This document shows positions 50,459-59,645 of a DNA stretch of 64,000 nt, one piece after another. Each line of letters begins with the position of its first letter. Within the stretch, counting starts at the first letter, position 1. The position numbers and the translations under genes are program-made. Source of the DNA: Streptomyces albipurpureus. GTDB lineage: Bacteria; Actinomycetota; Actinomycetes; Streptomycetales; Streptomycetaceae. Where the stretch lies: positions 275,735-339,734 of the forward strand of contig NZ_JAMQAW010000025.1 of assembly GCF_023701525.1 (NCBI RefSeq). Direction: 5' to 3'. The notes beneath the pieces were generated by a model. The model saw only the letters and a program-made list of their open reading frames with translations, was not told the origin of the DNA and searched no databases.

Positions 50459-51733
50459 TCACCCCTGGCTGCGGCGGTCCAAGGTCTCCAGGGCCCGACG
50501 GGCAACCCCACTGGTGCGGACCAGGCCCGCCAGCGTCGTCGAACCCCGTGTGATGTCAGCGAAGACGCGCCACGCAGGCCGTAGCCCGGTGATCGTCGCA
50601 TGGACGAATCCCGGGCGGCGCTCGAATACACCGAGCAGTCGGCGCCCGACCCCCATCTCAACGCCCAACCCGGCCTTGATGGCGAACGCGTAGTTCAACG
50701 CCTGACGGCGCGCGTCCACAGCATCGTGCGCCTCGGCGATCCGCACTGCCCACTCCCCCGCGAGCCGGCCCGAACGCAGTGCGAAGGAGATCCCCTCCCG
50801 AGTCCACGGCTCCAGCAGCCCGGCCGCGTCCCCACACACCAGGACCCGACCGCGCGACAGCGGTGAGTCATCGCTGCGACAGCGGGTCAGATGGCCGGAG
50901 GAGATCGCGGGTTCGAAGCCGGCAAGCCCCAGCCGGGCGATGAAGTCCTCCAGGTAGCGCTTGGTGGCCGCGCCCTCCCCCCTGGCCGAGATCACCCCGA
51001 CCGTCAGGGTCTCGCCCTTGGGGAACACCCAGCCGTAACTGCCCGGCATCGGACCCCAGTCGATGAGCACTCGGCCCGCCCAGTCCTCGGCCACCGAGTC
51101 AGGGACCGGGATTTCCGCCTCCAGGCCCAGGTCGACCTGGTCGAGCTTGACCCCGACATGGGCTCCTATCCGACTGGCGCTGCCATCGGCGCCCACCACG
51201 GCCCGCGCGAGGATCGTCTCACCGTCCGAGGTCACCACGGCCACCGTGCGACGGTCGGGTACCGCAGGTCCGTGCTGTTCAACCCGGGAGACCGTGACGC
51301 CGGTTCGCAGTTCGGCGCCCGCCTTCTGCGCATGCTCGACCAGCTGCGCGTCGAACTCCGGGCGGTTGATCAACCCGAAGAGCATCTTCTTGGAGCGGCG
51401 GGTACGAATGAGTCGGCCGTTCAACGAAAAGGTGACGGCATGCACACGGTCACGGAACGGTAGTTCGAATCCAGGTGGCAGGCTGTCCCTGGACGGACCG
51501 ATGATCCCGCCCCCACAGGTCTTGTAGCGCGGCAGTTCGGCCTTCTCCACCAGAAGCACCTGACGGCCCGCCACGGCCGCCGCGTACGCCGCTGATGCCC
51601 CCGCAGGCCCGGCGCCGATGACCACCACGTCCCATACCGGGCCGCCGTGCCCCTGCGCTTCTGCCTCTGCCCCGGTGCCGCCGTTCTCGCTGCTCACGAT
51701 GTGCTTCTGCTCCCGATCCGACGCGTGCCCCAT
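50459..51733 (-). CDS. FAD-dependent oxidoreductase, geranylgeranyl reductase family
   Basis: A 424-residue flavoprotein. VWDVVVIGAGPAGASAAYAA (about 33-52) is the FAD GxGxxG; YKTCGGGIIGPSR is the family motif that follows; then LINRPEFDAQLVEHAQKAGAEL and VGADGSASRIGAHVG, GYGWVFPKGETLTVG, and CGDAAGLLEPWTREGISFALRSGRLA (the GD motif). It probably saturates prenyl or other isoprenoid chains, such as menaquinone side chains. Start alternatives are ATG 51733 and GTG 51697, the latter with GGGAG upstream. Divergent from the M20 peptidase, 108 bases apart. Confidence 0.88.
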   Translation of the reverse strand: MGHASDREQKHIVSSENGGTGAEAEAQGHGGPVWDVVVIGAGPAGASAAYAAAVAGRQVLLVEKAELPRYKTCGGGIIGPSRDSLPPGFELPFRDRVHAVTFSLNGRLIRTRRSKKMLFGLINRPEFDAQLVEHAQKAGAELRTGVTVSRVEQHGPAVPDRRTVAVVTSDGETILARAVVGADGSASRIGAHVGVKLDQVDLGLEAEIPVPDSVAEDWAGRVLIDWGPMPGSYGWVFPKGETLTVGVISARGEGAATKRYLEDFIARLGLAGFEPAISSGHLTRCRSDDSPLSRGRVLVCGDAAGLLEPWTREGISFALRSGRLAGEWAVRIAEAHDAVDARRQALNYAFAIKAGLGVEMGVGRRLLGVFERRPGFVHATITGLRPAWRVFADITRGSTTLAGLVRTSGVARRALETLDRRSQG

Positions 51734-51841
51734 GCTCTCGACGGCATCCTACGGCGCGTTCGTCCCGTACCGCTGTGGGAGGATCGAGCGCACATTCGCC
51801 GTACACACACCCATAACGTCGCACCCACGAGGAGCGTGCCC

Positions 51842-53197
51842 ATGACCGTCGATCCGATCGCCGAGACCATCTCCGCCCTACTGCCCCGGGCCAGGGCGGA
51901 GCTGGCGGAGTTGGTGGCCTTCCGGTCGGTCGCGGATACGGCGCAGTTCCCGAAGAGCGAGTGCGAGGCAGCGGCTTCCTGGTGTGCGGACGCGTTGCGG
52001 GCCGAGGGGTTCCAGGATGTCGCACTCCTCGACACCCCGGATGGCACCCAGTCGGTGTACGGCTGTCTGCCCGGGCCCGAGGGCGCACCGACGGTGTTGT
52101 TGTACGCCCACTACGACGTCCAGCCTCCGCTGGATCTGGAGTCCTGGATCAGTCCGCCCTTTGAGCTGACCGAGCGTGACGGCCGCTGGTACGGCCGGGG
52201 GGCCGCCGACTGCAAGGGCGGGTTCATCATGCATCTGCTGGCCTTGCGGGCCCTCAAGGCACATGGCGGAGTACCCGTCGGTGTCAAGGTGATCGTCGAG
52301 GGTTCGGAGGAGCAGGGCACCGGTGGCCTGGAGCGGTACGCCGAGGCACACCCCGATCTGTTGCGCTCGGATGCCATTGTCATCGGGGACTCCGGGAACT
52401 TCCGGGCCGGCGTGCCGACGGTCACCGCGACCCTGCGCGGGATGACTCTGGTCCGCATTCAGGTGAACACGCTCGAAGGCAATCTCCACTCAGGACAGTT
52501 CGGCGGTGCGGCACCCGACGCGCTGGCCGCGCTCATCCGAGTACTCGACTCGCTGCGTACCGAGGACGGTTCGACGGTGGTGGACGGGCTGGACGACGGC
52601 GAGCCGTGGGAGGGCCTGGAGTATCCGGAGGAAGACTTCCGCAAGGATGCCAAGGTGCTCGACGGCGTGGAGCTGATCGGTTCGGGCTCGGTCGCGGACC
52701 GCATCTGGGCGCGACCCGCCATCACCGTACTGGGCATCGACTGCCCTCCGGTGGTGGGAGCGACACCGTCGGTTCAGGCCGGCGCGCGGGCGTTGGTCAG
52801 TCTGCGAGTGCCGCCGGGCCAGCGTTCGGGTGAAGTGACGAAGCTACTGCTGACGCATCTGGAGGCACACACTCCGTGGGGCGCTCGGGTGACCCTGGAG
52901 CAGGTCGGACAGGGCGAACCGTTCCAGGCCGATACGACGAGCCCCGCGTACACGGCGATGGCCGATGCCATGCGGGTCGCCTATCCGGGCGAGGAGATGC
53001 AGTCCTCAGGAATGGGCGGCTCGATCCCGCTCTGCAACACCCTCGCCGAGCTCTATCCGCAGGCGGAGATGTTGTTGATCGGCCTGAGCGAGCCCGAGGC
53101 ACAGATCCATGCGGTGAATGAGTCGGTCTGCCCGAGGGAGTTGGAACGGCTCTCCGTCACGGAAGCGTTGTTCCTGCGCAATTACGCGGCTGGCTAG
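51842..53197 (+). CDS. M20-family dipeptidase / metallohydrolase
   Basis: A 451-residue cytoplasmic di-zinc peptidase. Metal ligands are in VLLYAHYDVQPP (His), RGAADCKGGF (Asp), EGSEEQGTGG (catalytic Glu and ligand Glu), VIGDSGNF (Asp) and AQIHAVNES (His). The lid or dimerisation domain spans about 190-320. Acts on short peptides; substrate specificity is not predicted. GAGGAG precedes the ATG at 51842. Single gene. Confidence 0.92.
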   Translation: MTVDPIAETISALLPRARAELAELVAFRSVADTAQFPKSECEAAASWCADALRAEGFQDVALLDTPDGTQSVYGCLPGPEGAPTVLLYAHYDVQPPLDLESWISPPFELTERDGRWYGRGAADCKGGFIMHLLALRALKAHGGVPVGVKVIVEGSEEQGTGGLERYAEAHPDLLRSDAIVIGDSGNFRAGVPTVTATLRGMTLVRIQVNTLEGNLHSGQFGGAAPDALAALIRVLDSLRTEDGSTVVDGLDDGEPWEGLEYPEEDFRKDAKVLDGVELIGSGSVADRIWARPAITVLGIDCPPVVGATPSVQAGARALVSLRVPPGQRSGEVTKLLLTHLEAHTPWGARVTLEQVGQGEPFQADTTSPAYTAMADAMRVAYPGEEMQSSGMGGSIPLCNTLAELYPQAEMLLIGLSEPEAQIHAVNESVCPRELERLSVTEALFLRNYAAG

Positions 53198-53372
53198 GGC
53201 GCTTCGAACGGCAGGACCACTGCCGGTCGCGGACGCCGGGCCACCGGCGTATGTCCGTTGTCCCGGGCGTGGGGCTCGCGGCCCCCGCCCTGGGCCCGGC
53301 ACTCCAGTTCTGACTCCGACTCCGATACATTCTGGTTCTAGCTCCGGCACCGGCTCTGGGACTGGTACTCCG

Positions 53373-54422
53373 CTAGAGCGGGACTCCCACCTCCATATAG
53401 ATCGGTGTGCCCCGCTCACGCGCCCGCAGAGCCCAGCGCAGTCGCTCATACCGCTGAGGCGGCAGCAGCCGCTGAGCCTCCTGCTCCCCCACGAAGCGCC
53501 AACCGCGCAACTCCGCCTCGGGCAGCACGATGTGCTCGGCGTCATCGCTGCTGAGCCGTCCACCGTCGAAGAGCAACCGCATCCCACCGAAGCGAGGCGG
53601 CCTGGGCGGCTCCCAGTCGACGACGAGCAGCCGAGGAAGTCGATCCAGTTCGATCCCCACTTCCTCGGCCACCTCGCGCACTCCGGCATCGGCAGGTGCC
53701 TCACCGCGTTCCACGATCCCGCCGGGAAACTCCCAGCCGGGTTTGTAGGTGGGGTCCACGAGGAGCACTCTGTCGTGTTCGTCGAAGAGCAGCACCCCGG
53801 CGGCAAGCGTTTCAGCGGTCGGCGCCGGGCTCTGCACGATCTCGCAGGAGGTTGCTTCTCCGGTGCGCACGGCTTCGGCGATCCGGTCAGCCACCTGGCG
53901 TGGGGTGAGGTCGCTGGAGTCGATGACGAATGCGTCTTCGGTGATCCAGGTCAGTGCTTCGTTGTAGGGCTCTATGTGGTCGTGCGCCCACTGCCTACTG
54001 CTGATTCCTTCGTCGCTCCCGGTGTCGTGCGGTGAGGCATCCGGCTCGGAGCTTTCCGCTATACGACTGAGCAGGATCGTTTCATCCGGCCTCAGCAGCA
54101 CATGCCGAACGGGGATTCCGCGCGCGGCGAGGGCGCCGAAGATCTCATCCCGGTACTCCTGACGCAGCAGGGTCATCGGCACCACGAGTACGCCGCCCAG
54201 CTCCGCCAGCAAAGCCGCCGCGGTGTCCACCACGAGCCTGCGCCAGATCGGTAGTTCCCGGTGGTCACTCACCTCCGCGAGCCGCTTGGGCGGCAGTAGA
54301 AGGCGCAGTTGGGCGCCGACGAGCTCAGGATCGTACAGCGTGCTGTTCGGGATCAGATCGATCAGTTCGCGTGCGGCGGTGGTCTTGCCCGCTCCGAACG
54401 CACCGTTGATCCAGACGATCAT
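53373..54422 (-). CDS. P-loop kinase/ATPase fused to a Nudix hydrolase
   Basis: A 349-residue two-domain protein. The N-terminal part is a P-loop domain: VWINGAFGAGKTTAARELID (Walker A, residues 3-22), with GVLVVPMTLLRQEY and IPVRHVLLRPDE, similar to AAA kinases acting on small molecules. The C-terminal part is a Nudix domain, box GGIVERGEAPADAGVREVAEE followed by VGI. It could couple nucleotide phosphorylation with hydrolysis, or regulate by ADP-ribose-type substrates. The ATG overlaps the TGA of the ORF just upstream (ATGA). The C-terminal third of the window upstream contains an integrase relic. Confidence 0.88.
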   Translation of the reverse strand: MIVWINGAFGAGKTTAARELIDLIPNSTLYDPELVGAQLRLLLPPKRLAEVSDHRELPIWRRLVVDTAAALLAELGGVLVVPMTLLRQEYRDEIFGALAARGIPVRHVLLRPDETILLSRIAESSEPDASPHDTGSDEGISSRQWAHDHIEPYNEALTWITEDAFVIDSSDLTPRQVADRIAEAVRTGEATSCEIVQSPAPTAETLAAGVLLFDEHDRVLLVDPTYKPGWEFPGGIVERGEAPADAGVREVAEEVGIELDRLPRLLVVDWEPPRPPRFGGMRLLFDGGRLSSDDAEHIVLPEAELRGWRFVGEQEAQRLLPPQRYERLRWALRARERGTPIYMEVGVPL

Positions 54423-54793
54423 TCGTACTCCAAGACAGGAAGGCCGCTGAACAGGGACAGAGCAGCATTGCGCAGGTCATCTGGGAGCGGCATGGGAAAA
54501 GGAGGCGTCCACAACCCCGCACCCACTACTTCTTTCTCCCGTACGCGCTGAAGGTACTCCCCGATTCTCTCCTCCATCGCAACCGTCACCTCGCTGTACA
54601 CACCCTCCACCCCCGGAAGCTCATGCCCCATTCGGGCCTCCACCGCCACTCGCGGAATGTCACCCGGCTCATCCAGCTTCGCTTTGTGCCAGTGCCGCAA
54701 CCGAAGGACGGCTCCGCAGCGGGGACAGGGGCGGGCCCGCTGCTCGTCTTCGTCCCGGTCGTTCCGCTGTCCTGCTGGTCGCCTCTGCGGCAC
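54419..54793 (-). pseudogene. Tyrosine recombinase (integrase) C-terminal relic
   Basis: A 124-codon frame. From about residue 30 it matches the end of phage-type integrases: RLRHWHKAKLDEPGDIPRVA, VEARMGHELPGVEGVYSEVT followed by AMEERIGEYLQ. These carry the LRH(x)HK box, R-x-GH and the catalytic Tyr of family members. The N-terminal half is absent; the first 30 codons (RPCPRCG) are unrelated. Its stop overlaps the following gene's ATG by 4 bases, so the fragment may still be translated. Probably the trace of an integrated element. Confidence 0.7.
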
Positions 54794-54898
54794 TGAACAA
54801 GCGGGGTGACGCTCGGACCGGCTGAGGCCCCGAGAGGATCTTGGACGCGCTCTCGTGGGGCTCCCAGTGCACTGGACACCTATGGCTCCGCGGGTTCC

Positions 54899-55789
54899 TC
54901 AGCCCAGGAAGTCGGCGACCGCAGCCATGTACGCCTCGCGTTCCTCGATGTGCGGCATATGGCTGGACGCGCCGAAGCGGATCCATCGGGCGTCCGCGAT
55001 GCGTTCAGCGAAGGGGCGCACGGTGTCGTCGCCCGCCTCGTCGAACGCGCCGTTGATCACCAGTGTGGGGACGGCGACGGCGGGCAGCCGGTCGACGATC
55101 GACCAGCCGCGTAGGGTGCCGACCACATGGAACTCCGTCGGGCCGTTCATGGTGTGGTAAACGGTCGGGTCGGCGTCGATCCACTCGAAGGTGCGGGCGA
55201 CCTCGGGAGGTGCCGGGTCGAGGCGACAGACATGGCGGCGGTAGTACTCCGCGGACGCCTCCCTGTACGCCGGCGAGTGAGTCGTCCCCGCTTCCTCGTG
55301 CGAGGCCAGGGTGTTCCGCACCTCCCGTGGCAGCGCCCCCCGCAGTCGGGCCGCCTCGGCGCTCCACAGGTCCATCGACGCAGGTGAGTTGGCGATCACC
55401 AGTCGGCGCAGTCCGGCGGGCCGCCGTACCGCGTGCTCGGCCGCCAGCATGCCGCCCCAGGACTGGCCCAGCAGGTCGTAGTCGGTGACGCCGAGCGTGT
55501 CCAGCAGCCGGTCGAGTTCTCGGAGGAACAACTCCACGGTCCAGAACTCGCCCGGCTGGTCGGGCAGATGGGTCGACCGCCCGTTCCCGAGCTGGTCGTA
55601 GTGGATGACCGACCGCTCGGGCGACACCAGATCGGTGAGGCTCAGCAGGTAGTCATGGGTACAGCCCGGCCCGCCGTGGACGACCACCAGGGGCCGTTCC
55701 AAACGCCCTCCGGACCGGGCGTCGGTGGTGACACGGTAGTAGGTGCGGTGGCCGTCGAATTCGACGGACCCTTGCTGAACGTGGTGCAC
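54899..55789 (-). CDS. Alpha/beta hydrolase, proline iminopeptidase (S33)-like
   Basis: About 296 residues. HGGPGCTHDYLLSL (oxyanion hole), YDQLGNGRST, LLGQSWGGMLAAEHA (nucleophile Ser in GQSWGG), and INGAFDEAGDDTV (Asp) with ASSHMPHIEE (His) complete a triad. S33 members release N-terminal residues or hydrolyse amino-acid amides. GTG at 55789 is chosen because AAGGGA lies 6 bases before it; an ATG at 55861 would add an unlikely extension. It is divergent from the RraA/amidase/ABC operon with shared regulatory sequence, so it is likely part of the same system. Confidence 0.88.
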   Translation of the reverse strand: MHHVQQGSVEFDGHRTYYRVTTDARSGGRLERPLVVVHGGPGCTHDYLLSLTDLVSPERSVIHYDQLGNGRSTHLPDQPGEFWTVELFLRELDRLLDTLGVTDYDLLGQSWGGMLAAEHAVRRPAGLRRLVIANSPASMDLWSAEAARLRGALPREVRNTLASHEEAGTTHSPAYREASAEYYRRHVCRLDPAPPEVARTFEWIDADPTVYHTMNGPTEFHVVGTLRGWSIVDRLPAVAVPTLVINGAFDEAGDDTVRPFAERIADARWIRFGASSHMPHIEEREAYMAAVADFLG

Positions 55790-55996
55790 ACCAATTCCCT
55801 TGCGGTTGGAATTCTCAGCGGCCGGGATCTGATTCTCCCGATGCCCGGACCCGGAATCCATGGCCTGGTGTTCCTGAACAAAAACAACCTCGAACGGCTG
55901 CCCCGACCAGTCCTGCTCACGTTTAACCCGCTCCTGTGACCAGCTGTTCTCTGCCTCCTTGGGCTACCGGTCCCTCGCGCCGCGGCCTTCATGGTT

Positions 55997-56032
55997 TTCG
56001 TTCAGTAACAGAACTCATTGCACCTGAACGAA
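55997..56032. promoter_or_regulatory. Inverted repeat in the divergent promoter of the S33/RraA operon
   Basis: TTCGTTCAG (55997-56005) and CTGAACGAA (56024-56032) are exact inverted copies, 18 bases apart, 58 bases upstream of the RraA start. The divergent hydrolase and the MocR gene at the operon end make a MocR operator a good inference. The rest of the 300-base gap 55790-56089 shows nothing else clear. Confidence 0.6.
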
Positions 56033-56089
56033 CGCCTGCCCATACTCCTTCTCATCCCACCCCGAGTAGAGCGGCGGCGAGAACGCACC

Positions 56090-56749
56090 ATGTCATTCCT
56101 GATCGGTTCTGATTTCAAGCGACCGGATTCCGAGGTCGTCGAGGCTTTCACCCGCGTCAGCACCGCGGCCCTGGGGCACCTCACGGACTTCGGATTCCCG
56201 CGGGGGCTGCGCCCGGTGGCGAAGTGCGGGCCGTTCGCCGGACCGGCGCTCACCATCAAGATCCCCCATGTCGACTCCACGGCGGTGCACCGGGCGATGA
56301 GCTTGGTTCGGCCCGGCGATGTGGTGGTCATCGACCAGTCTGGCGACGACCGCCGCTCCAGCTTCGGCGGGACCCTCGCCGCTATCGCGGCGGACCTGGG
56401 CGCGGTGGCCGCCGTGTGCGACGGCTCGACCAACGACGTGGAGGAGATACGGGACCTGGGTTTCCCGGTCTACTCCCGCGGGGTCACCTCGCTCACCACC
56501 CGGGTGCTGTCGTTGGAGGGCCGGATCAATGTGCCGGTGAGTGTCGGGGGTGTGGTCGTCATGCCGGGCGATGTCGTCTTCGGCGACGGGGACGGCATCG
56601 CGGTCGTCCCGGCCGACGAGGCGGCGGAGATCGCCGGCCGGCTGCTGCGGTTCGAGGACGAGACCGCGCGGCTGGATCTGCGCGGCGGCGTCCGAGCCGG
56701 CACCGCCCTGGCCACCCTGACCGGCGCCGACCGCGGGGGCCTGGGATGA
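56090..56749 (+). CDS. RraA-family protein (4-hydroxy-4-methyl-2-oxoglutarate aldolase-like)
   Basis: A 219-residue protein with the RraA/dimethylmenaquinone-methyltransferase-like fold: STAALGHLTDFGF, CGPFAGPALTIKI, AMSLVRPGDVVVIDQSGDDRRSSFGGTLAAIAADLGAVAAVCDGSTNDVEEI (phosphate/acid-binding GG and the R-D pair), and SVGGVVVMPGDVVFGDGDGIAVVP. Members are Mg2+-dependent class II aldolases or decarboxylases of 4-carboxy-4-hydroxy-2-oxo acids, or modulators of RNase E. In this operon an aldolase role is more likely. It overlaps the amidase start by 4 bases (ATGA). Confidence 0.85.
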   Translation: MSFLIGSDFKRPDSEVVEAFTRVSTAALGHLTDFGFPRGLRPVAKCGPFAGPALTIKIPHVDSTAVHRAMSLVRPGDVVVIDQSGDDRRSSFGGTLAAIAADLGAVAAVCDGSTNDVEEIRDLGFPVYSRGVTSLTTRVLSLEGRINVPVSVGGVVVMPGDVVFGDGDGIAVVPADEAAEIAGRLLRFEDETARLDLRGGVRAGTALATLTGADRGGLG

Positions 56750-57729
56750 GCGCGGAGGAAGGGATGCTCGTCCGCTGTGTCCAGCTCCACTCGGGCCTCG
56801 ATCCCGCCGGCAATCTGGAATCGGTCCTGACGGGGATCGCCGGGGCCCGTGCCGACGGGGTGGACCTGCTGGTCTTCCCGGAGACAACCGCTAGCCGCTC
56901 CGACGAGCCGGGCGCCCGACTCGTCGCGGAACCGCTGGACGAGGGGTTCGTGGCGGCGGTCGTCGCGGCGACGGCAACCGGTCGGCCGGACGGTCCAGGC
57001 GGAGCCACCGACCACGCCGGGGCCGACCGTGGCGGCCCGGTGGCCGGGCCAACCGTGGTCGTCGGGACTGTCGAAAGCAATCCGGACGGTCCTCCGTTCA
57101 ACACACTCGTCGCCGCCCGGGACGGCCAGGTGGTGGCGGTCTACCGGAAGGTCCATCTCTATGACGCCTTCTCGTTCGTTGAGTCGGCGACCATCTCGCC
57201 CGGTGACGGAGTCCTGGAGACGTTCCAGGTGAAAGGTTTCTGCATCGGGATGGTGAACTGCTACGACCTCCGCTTCCCGGAGATCTCGCGGCTGCTCGCC
57301 GACCGGGGCGCCGATGTGCTGCTGGCCCCCGCGTCCTGGGTCGCAGGCCCGCTCAAGGAAGAGCACTGGACGACCCTGTGCCGGGCCAGGGCGCTGGAGA
57401 ACACCTGCTATCTCGCGGCGGCGGGGCAGGCCGGCGGCAATCGCATCGGCCGCAGTCTCGTCGTCGCCCCGGACGGTGCCGTCCGGGCGATGGCGGGCCC
57501 CGAGGTCACCGCACTGACGCACCGGGTCTCCCGCGCGGCCCTGGACCGGGCCCGCCGCGAGATGCCGGTCCTGGCCCAGCGCCGGTTCCGCGTCGACCCG
57601 GAGCTGATCGCACGGACCGCCCACGCCCAGGGCGTCCCGGGCCACGCCCCCCTTCCCTGTACCGCCCACACCCCGGACCCCGTGACCCGCCCTGCCAAAG
57701 CGACGGACCACATGAGCAGAAGAGGTTGA
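56746..57729 (+). CDS. Carbon-nitrogen hydrolase (nitrilase superfamily amidase)
   Basis: About 327 residues. The catalytic Glu (LLVFPETTA), Lys (VYRKVHLYDAF) and Cys (GMVNCYDLRFPE) of the nitrilase superfamily are all present, with the second Glu-type motif KEEHWTTLCRARALENTCYLAAAGQ. It hydrolyses amides or carbamoyl compounds to acid and ammonia. The start may be ATG 56746, overlapping the RraA stop, or ATG 56764, preceded by GGAGG. The C-terminal 55 residues are a Pro-rich tail. The substrate is presumably brought in by the downstream ABC transporter. Confidence 0.9.
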   Translation: MSAEEGMLVRCVQLHSGLDPAGNLESVLTGIAGARADGVDLLVFPETTASRSDEPGARLVAEPLDEGFVAAVVAATATGRPDGPGGATDHAGADRGGPVAGPTVVVGTVESNPDGPPFNTLVAARDGQVVAVYRKVHLYDAFSFVESATISPGDGVLETFQVKGFCIGMVNCYDLRFPEISRLLADRGADVLLAPASWVAGPLKEEHWTTLCRARALENTCYLAAAGQAGGNRIGRSLVVAPDGAVRAMAGPEVTALTHRVSRAALDRARREMPVLAQRRFRVDPELIARTAHAQGVPGHAPLPCTAHTPDPVTRPAKATDHMSRRG

Positions 57730-57734
57730 GGAGC

Positions 57735-58664
57735 ATGCGCACACCACGCCGGAGAACCATCACTGCGGCCGTTCTGAGCCTGACCGTGGCCGCGGGCCTC
57801 GCGGCCTGCACGAACGAGTCCAAAGTGGCCGCGGTCGACCGCACCCCCGAGAAGGCGGCCGCGGTCGACCAGGCCCTGCACGACGCCCTGCCGCAGAAGA
57901 TCAAGGACTCGAAGAAGCTCGTCGTCGTCATGCCCGGGGTCAACCCGCCCTGGTGGAAGAAGAGCGGCGCCGACTACACGGGCGCGGCGGCCGAGCTGAC
58001 CGGCAGGCTCGGCGAGGTCCTGGGCGTCGGGCTCGAATACGTCCCGGTGAACGACCTCGCGGGCGCGTTCGCCGCGGTGGCTTCGGGCCGGTACGACGCC
58101 GGGTTCAATCCCTACGGCGACACCGGCAAGGCGACCAATGTCGAACTCGTCGACGTGGTCCGCGAGATCGTCCCCTTCCTCGTCCCCAAGGGAAACCCGA
58201 AGAAGATCAACACCCTGAGCGAGATGTGCGGCCGTTCCGTCGCGGCGCTCGGCCCCGCTGGGATGGGCTCGGCGTACGCGGTCCTGACCGATCAGTCGAA
58301 GAAGTGCGAGAGCGCCGGAAAGCCGACGGTGAACATCGTCGCCCTGAAGTCGGTCCCCGAGGGCGTGCTCGCGGTCAAGTCCCGGCGAGCGGACGCCTTC
58401 TTCGCCTCCGGCGCCCCCCTGTCGTTCTACGCGTCCACTTCGGACGGAGCGCTGGAGCTGGCCGGGAAGGAGACCGCGAACGGCTTCGACAACCTCTTCC
58501 AGGGAATGATCCTCCCGGTGAAGTCGCCGCTGACGCCCACCGTCCTGGGCGCGTTCCAGAAGCTCTTCGACAACGGCGACTACGACCGGATCATGAAGAA
58601 GCACGGGCTGACCGAGCAGATGATCGACGCCCCGGGCGTCAACCTCGCGAAGACCGGGAGCTGA
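57735..58664 (+). CDS. ABC transporter substrate-binding lipoprotein (family 3)
   Basis: A 309-residue lipoprotein: signal MRTPRRRTITAAVLSLTVAA with lipobox LAAC at about residue 25. The SBP_bac_3 fold follows (KKLVVVMPGVNPPWWKKSGA, ADYTGAAAELTGRLGEVLGVGLEYVPVN, RYDAGFNPYGDTGKATNVELVD, LSEMCGRSVAALGPAGMGS, VKSRRADAFFASGAPLSF). It is an amino-acid-type binding protein; the aromatic WW near the ligand site may indicate an unusual ligand. TTGAGGAG precedes the ATG. Same operon as the amidase (5 bases between). Confidence 0.92.
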   Translation: MRTPRRRTITAAVLSLTVAAGLAACTNESKVAAVDRTPEKAAAVDQALHDALPQKIKDSKKLVVVMPGVNPPWWKKSGADYTGAAAELTGRLGEVLGVGLEYVPVNDLAGAFAAVASGRYDAGFNPYGDTGKATNVELVDVVREIVPFLVPKGNPKKINTLSEMCGRSVAALGPAGMGSAYAVLTDQSKKCESAGKPTVNIVALKSVPEGVLAVKSRRADAFFASGAPLSFYASTSDGALELAGKETANGFDNLFQGMILPVKSPLTPTVLGAFQKLFDNGDYDRIMKKHGLTEQMIDAPGVNLAKTGS

Positions 58665-58667
58665 CCG

Positions 58668-59645
58668 GTGAAGACCGCTGACGCGGACGCCGCGCCCACC
58701 ACCGACCAGAGCAAACCCGCCTCCCGAACCGACATCGCCGACGCCCGCCGGGCGCCCCAGCCCTGGACCTGGGTCACCGCGCTGCTGGCAGGGGTCCTGC
58801 TCGCCCAACTCGGCACCATGATGGTGCGCAACCCGAACTTCGAGTGGGACGTCGTCGCACGCCACCTCTTCGACACCCGGATTCTGCACGGCCTGCTCGT
58901 CACCTGCTATCTGACGGTGCTGGCGATGGCCATCGGCGTGATCTTCGGCGGCGTACTCGCCGCCTTCCGCATCACCGCCAACCCGGTACTGCGGGCGTTC
59001 GCGGCCGGCTACATCTGGGTCTTCCGGGGCACACCCCAGCTCGTCCAGCTGATCTTCTGGTTCAACATCGCGCTACTCATGCCGAAGATCGGCATCGGGA
59101 TACCGTTCGGGCCCGTCTTCTGGGAGGCGGACGCCAACGCGGTGATCACCCCCTTCTTCGCAGCCGTCGTCGGACTGGGGCTGCACGAGGCGGCGTACCA
59201 GGCCGAGATCTACCGGGCGGGGCTCCTCGCCGTCGACGAGGGCCAGACGGACGCGGCGCGCTCGATCGGTATGAAGCCGATGACGATATTCGTGAAAATC
59301 AGGCTGCCGCAAGCGATGCGGTTCATCGTGCCACCAACGTTCAGCCAGATCATCGGGATGACCAAAGCGACCTCCCTGGTCAGTGTGATCGGCGGCGCCG
59401 AGCTGCTTTTCTCGGCACAGGAGATCTTCAGCGACACCTTCCAAACGATCCCGCTGCTGATCGTCGCCTGTATCTGGTACCTGGTGCTGACCACGGTTCT
59501 GAACTTCTTCCAGTACTTCATCGAGGCGTACTACGCGAAGGGCGCCACCCGCGCCGTGCCGACGAACGCCGGGACCTGGATCGCCCGGCGGGTCTCACGA
59601 CTGCGCTCTCGCGGCCCGGAACGAACGGAGGCGAACCCCCAGTGA
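58668..59645 (+). CDS. ABC transporter permease (amino-acid type, HisM/GlnP-like)
   Basis: A 325-residue membrane protein with a cytoplasmic N-terminus and five or six TMs (WVTALLAGVLLAQLGTMMV, LVTCYLTVLAMAIGVIFGGVL, FWFNIALLMPKIGIGIPFGP, GLGLHEAAYQAEIYRAGL, then LIVACIWYLVLTTVLNFFQYF). The EAA loop motif is EIYRAGLLAVDEGQTDAARSIGM. GTG start 3 bases after the binding protein stop. The ATPase GTG overlaps its TGA. Confidence 0.92.
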   Translation: MKTADADAAPTTDQSKPASRTDIADARRAPQPWTWVTALLAGVLLAQLGTMMVRNPNFEWDVVARHLFDTRILHGLLVTCYLTVLAMAIGVIFGGVLAAFRITANPVLRAFAAGYIWVFRGTPQLVQLIFWFNIALLMPKIGIGIPFGPVFWEADANAVITPFFAAVVGLGLHEAAYQAEIYRAGLLAVDEGQTDAARSIGMKPMTIFVKIRLPQAMRFIVPPTFSQIIGMTKATSLVSVIGGAELLFSAQEIFSDTFQTIPLLIVACIWYLVLTTVLNFFQYFIEAYYAKGATRAVPTNAGTWIARRVSRLRSRGPERTEANPQ

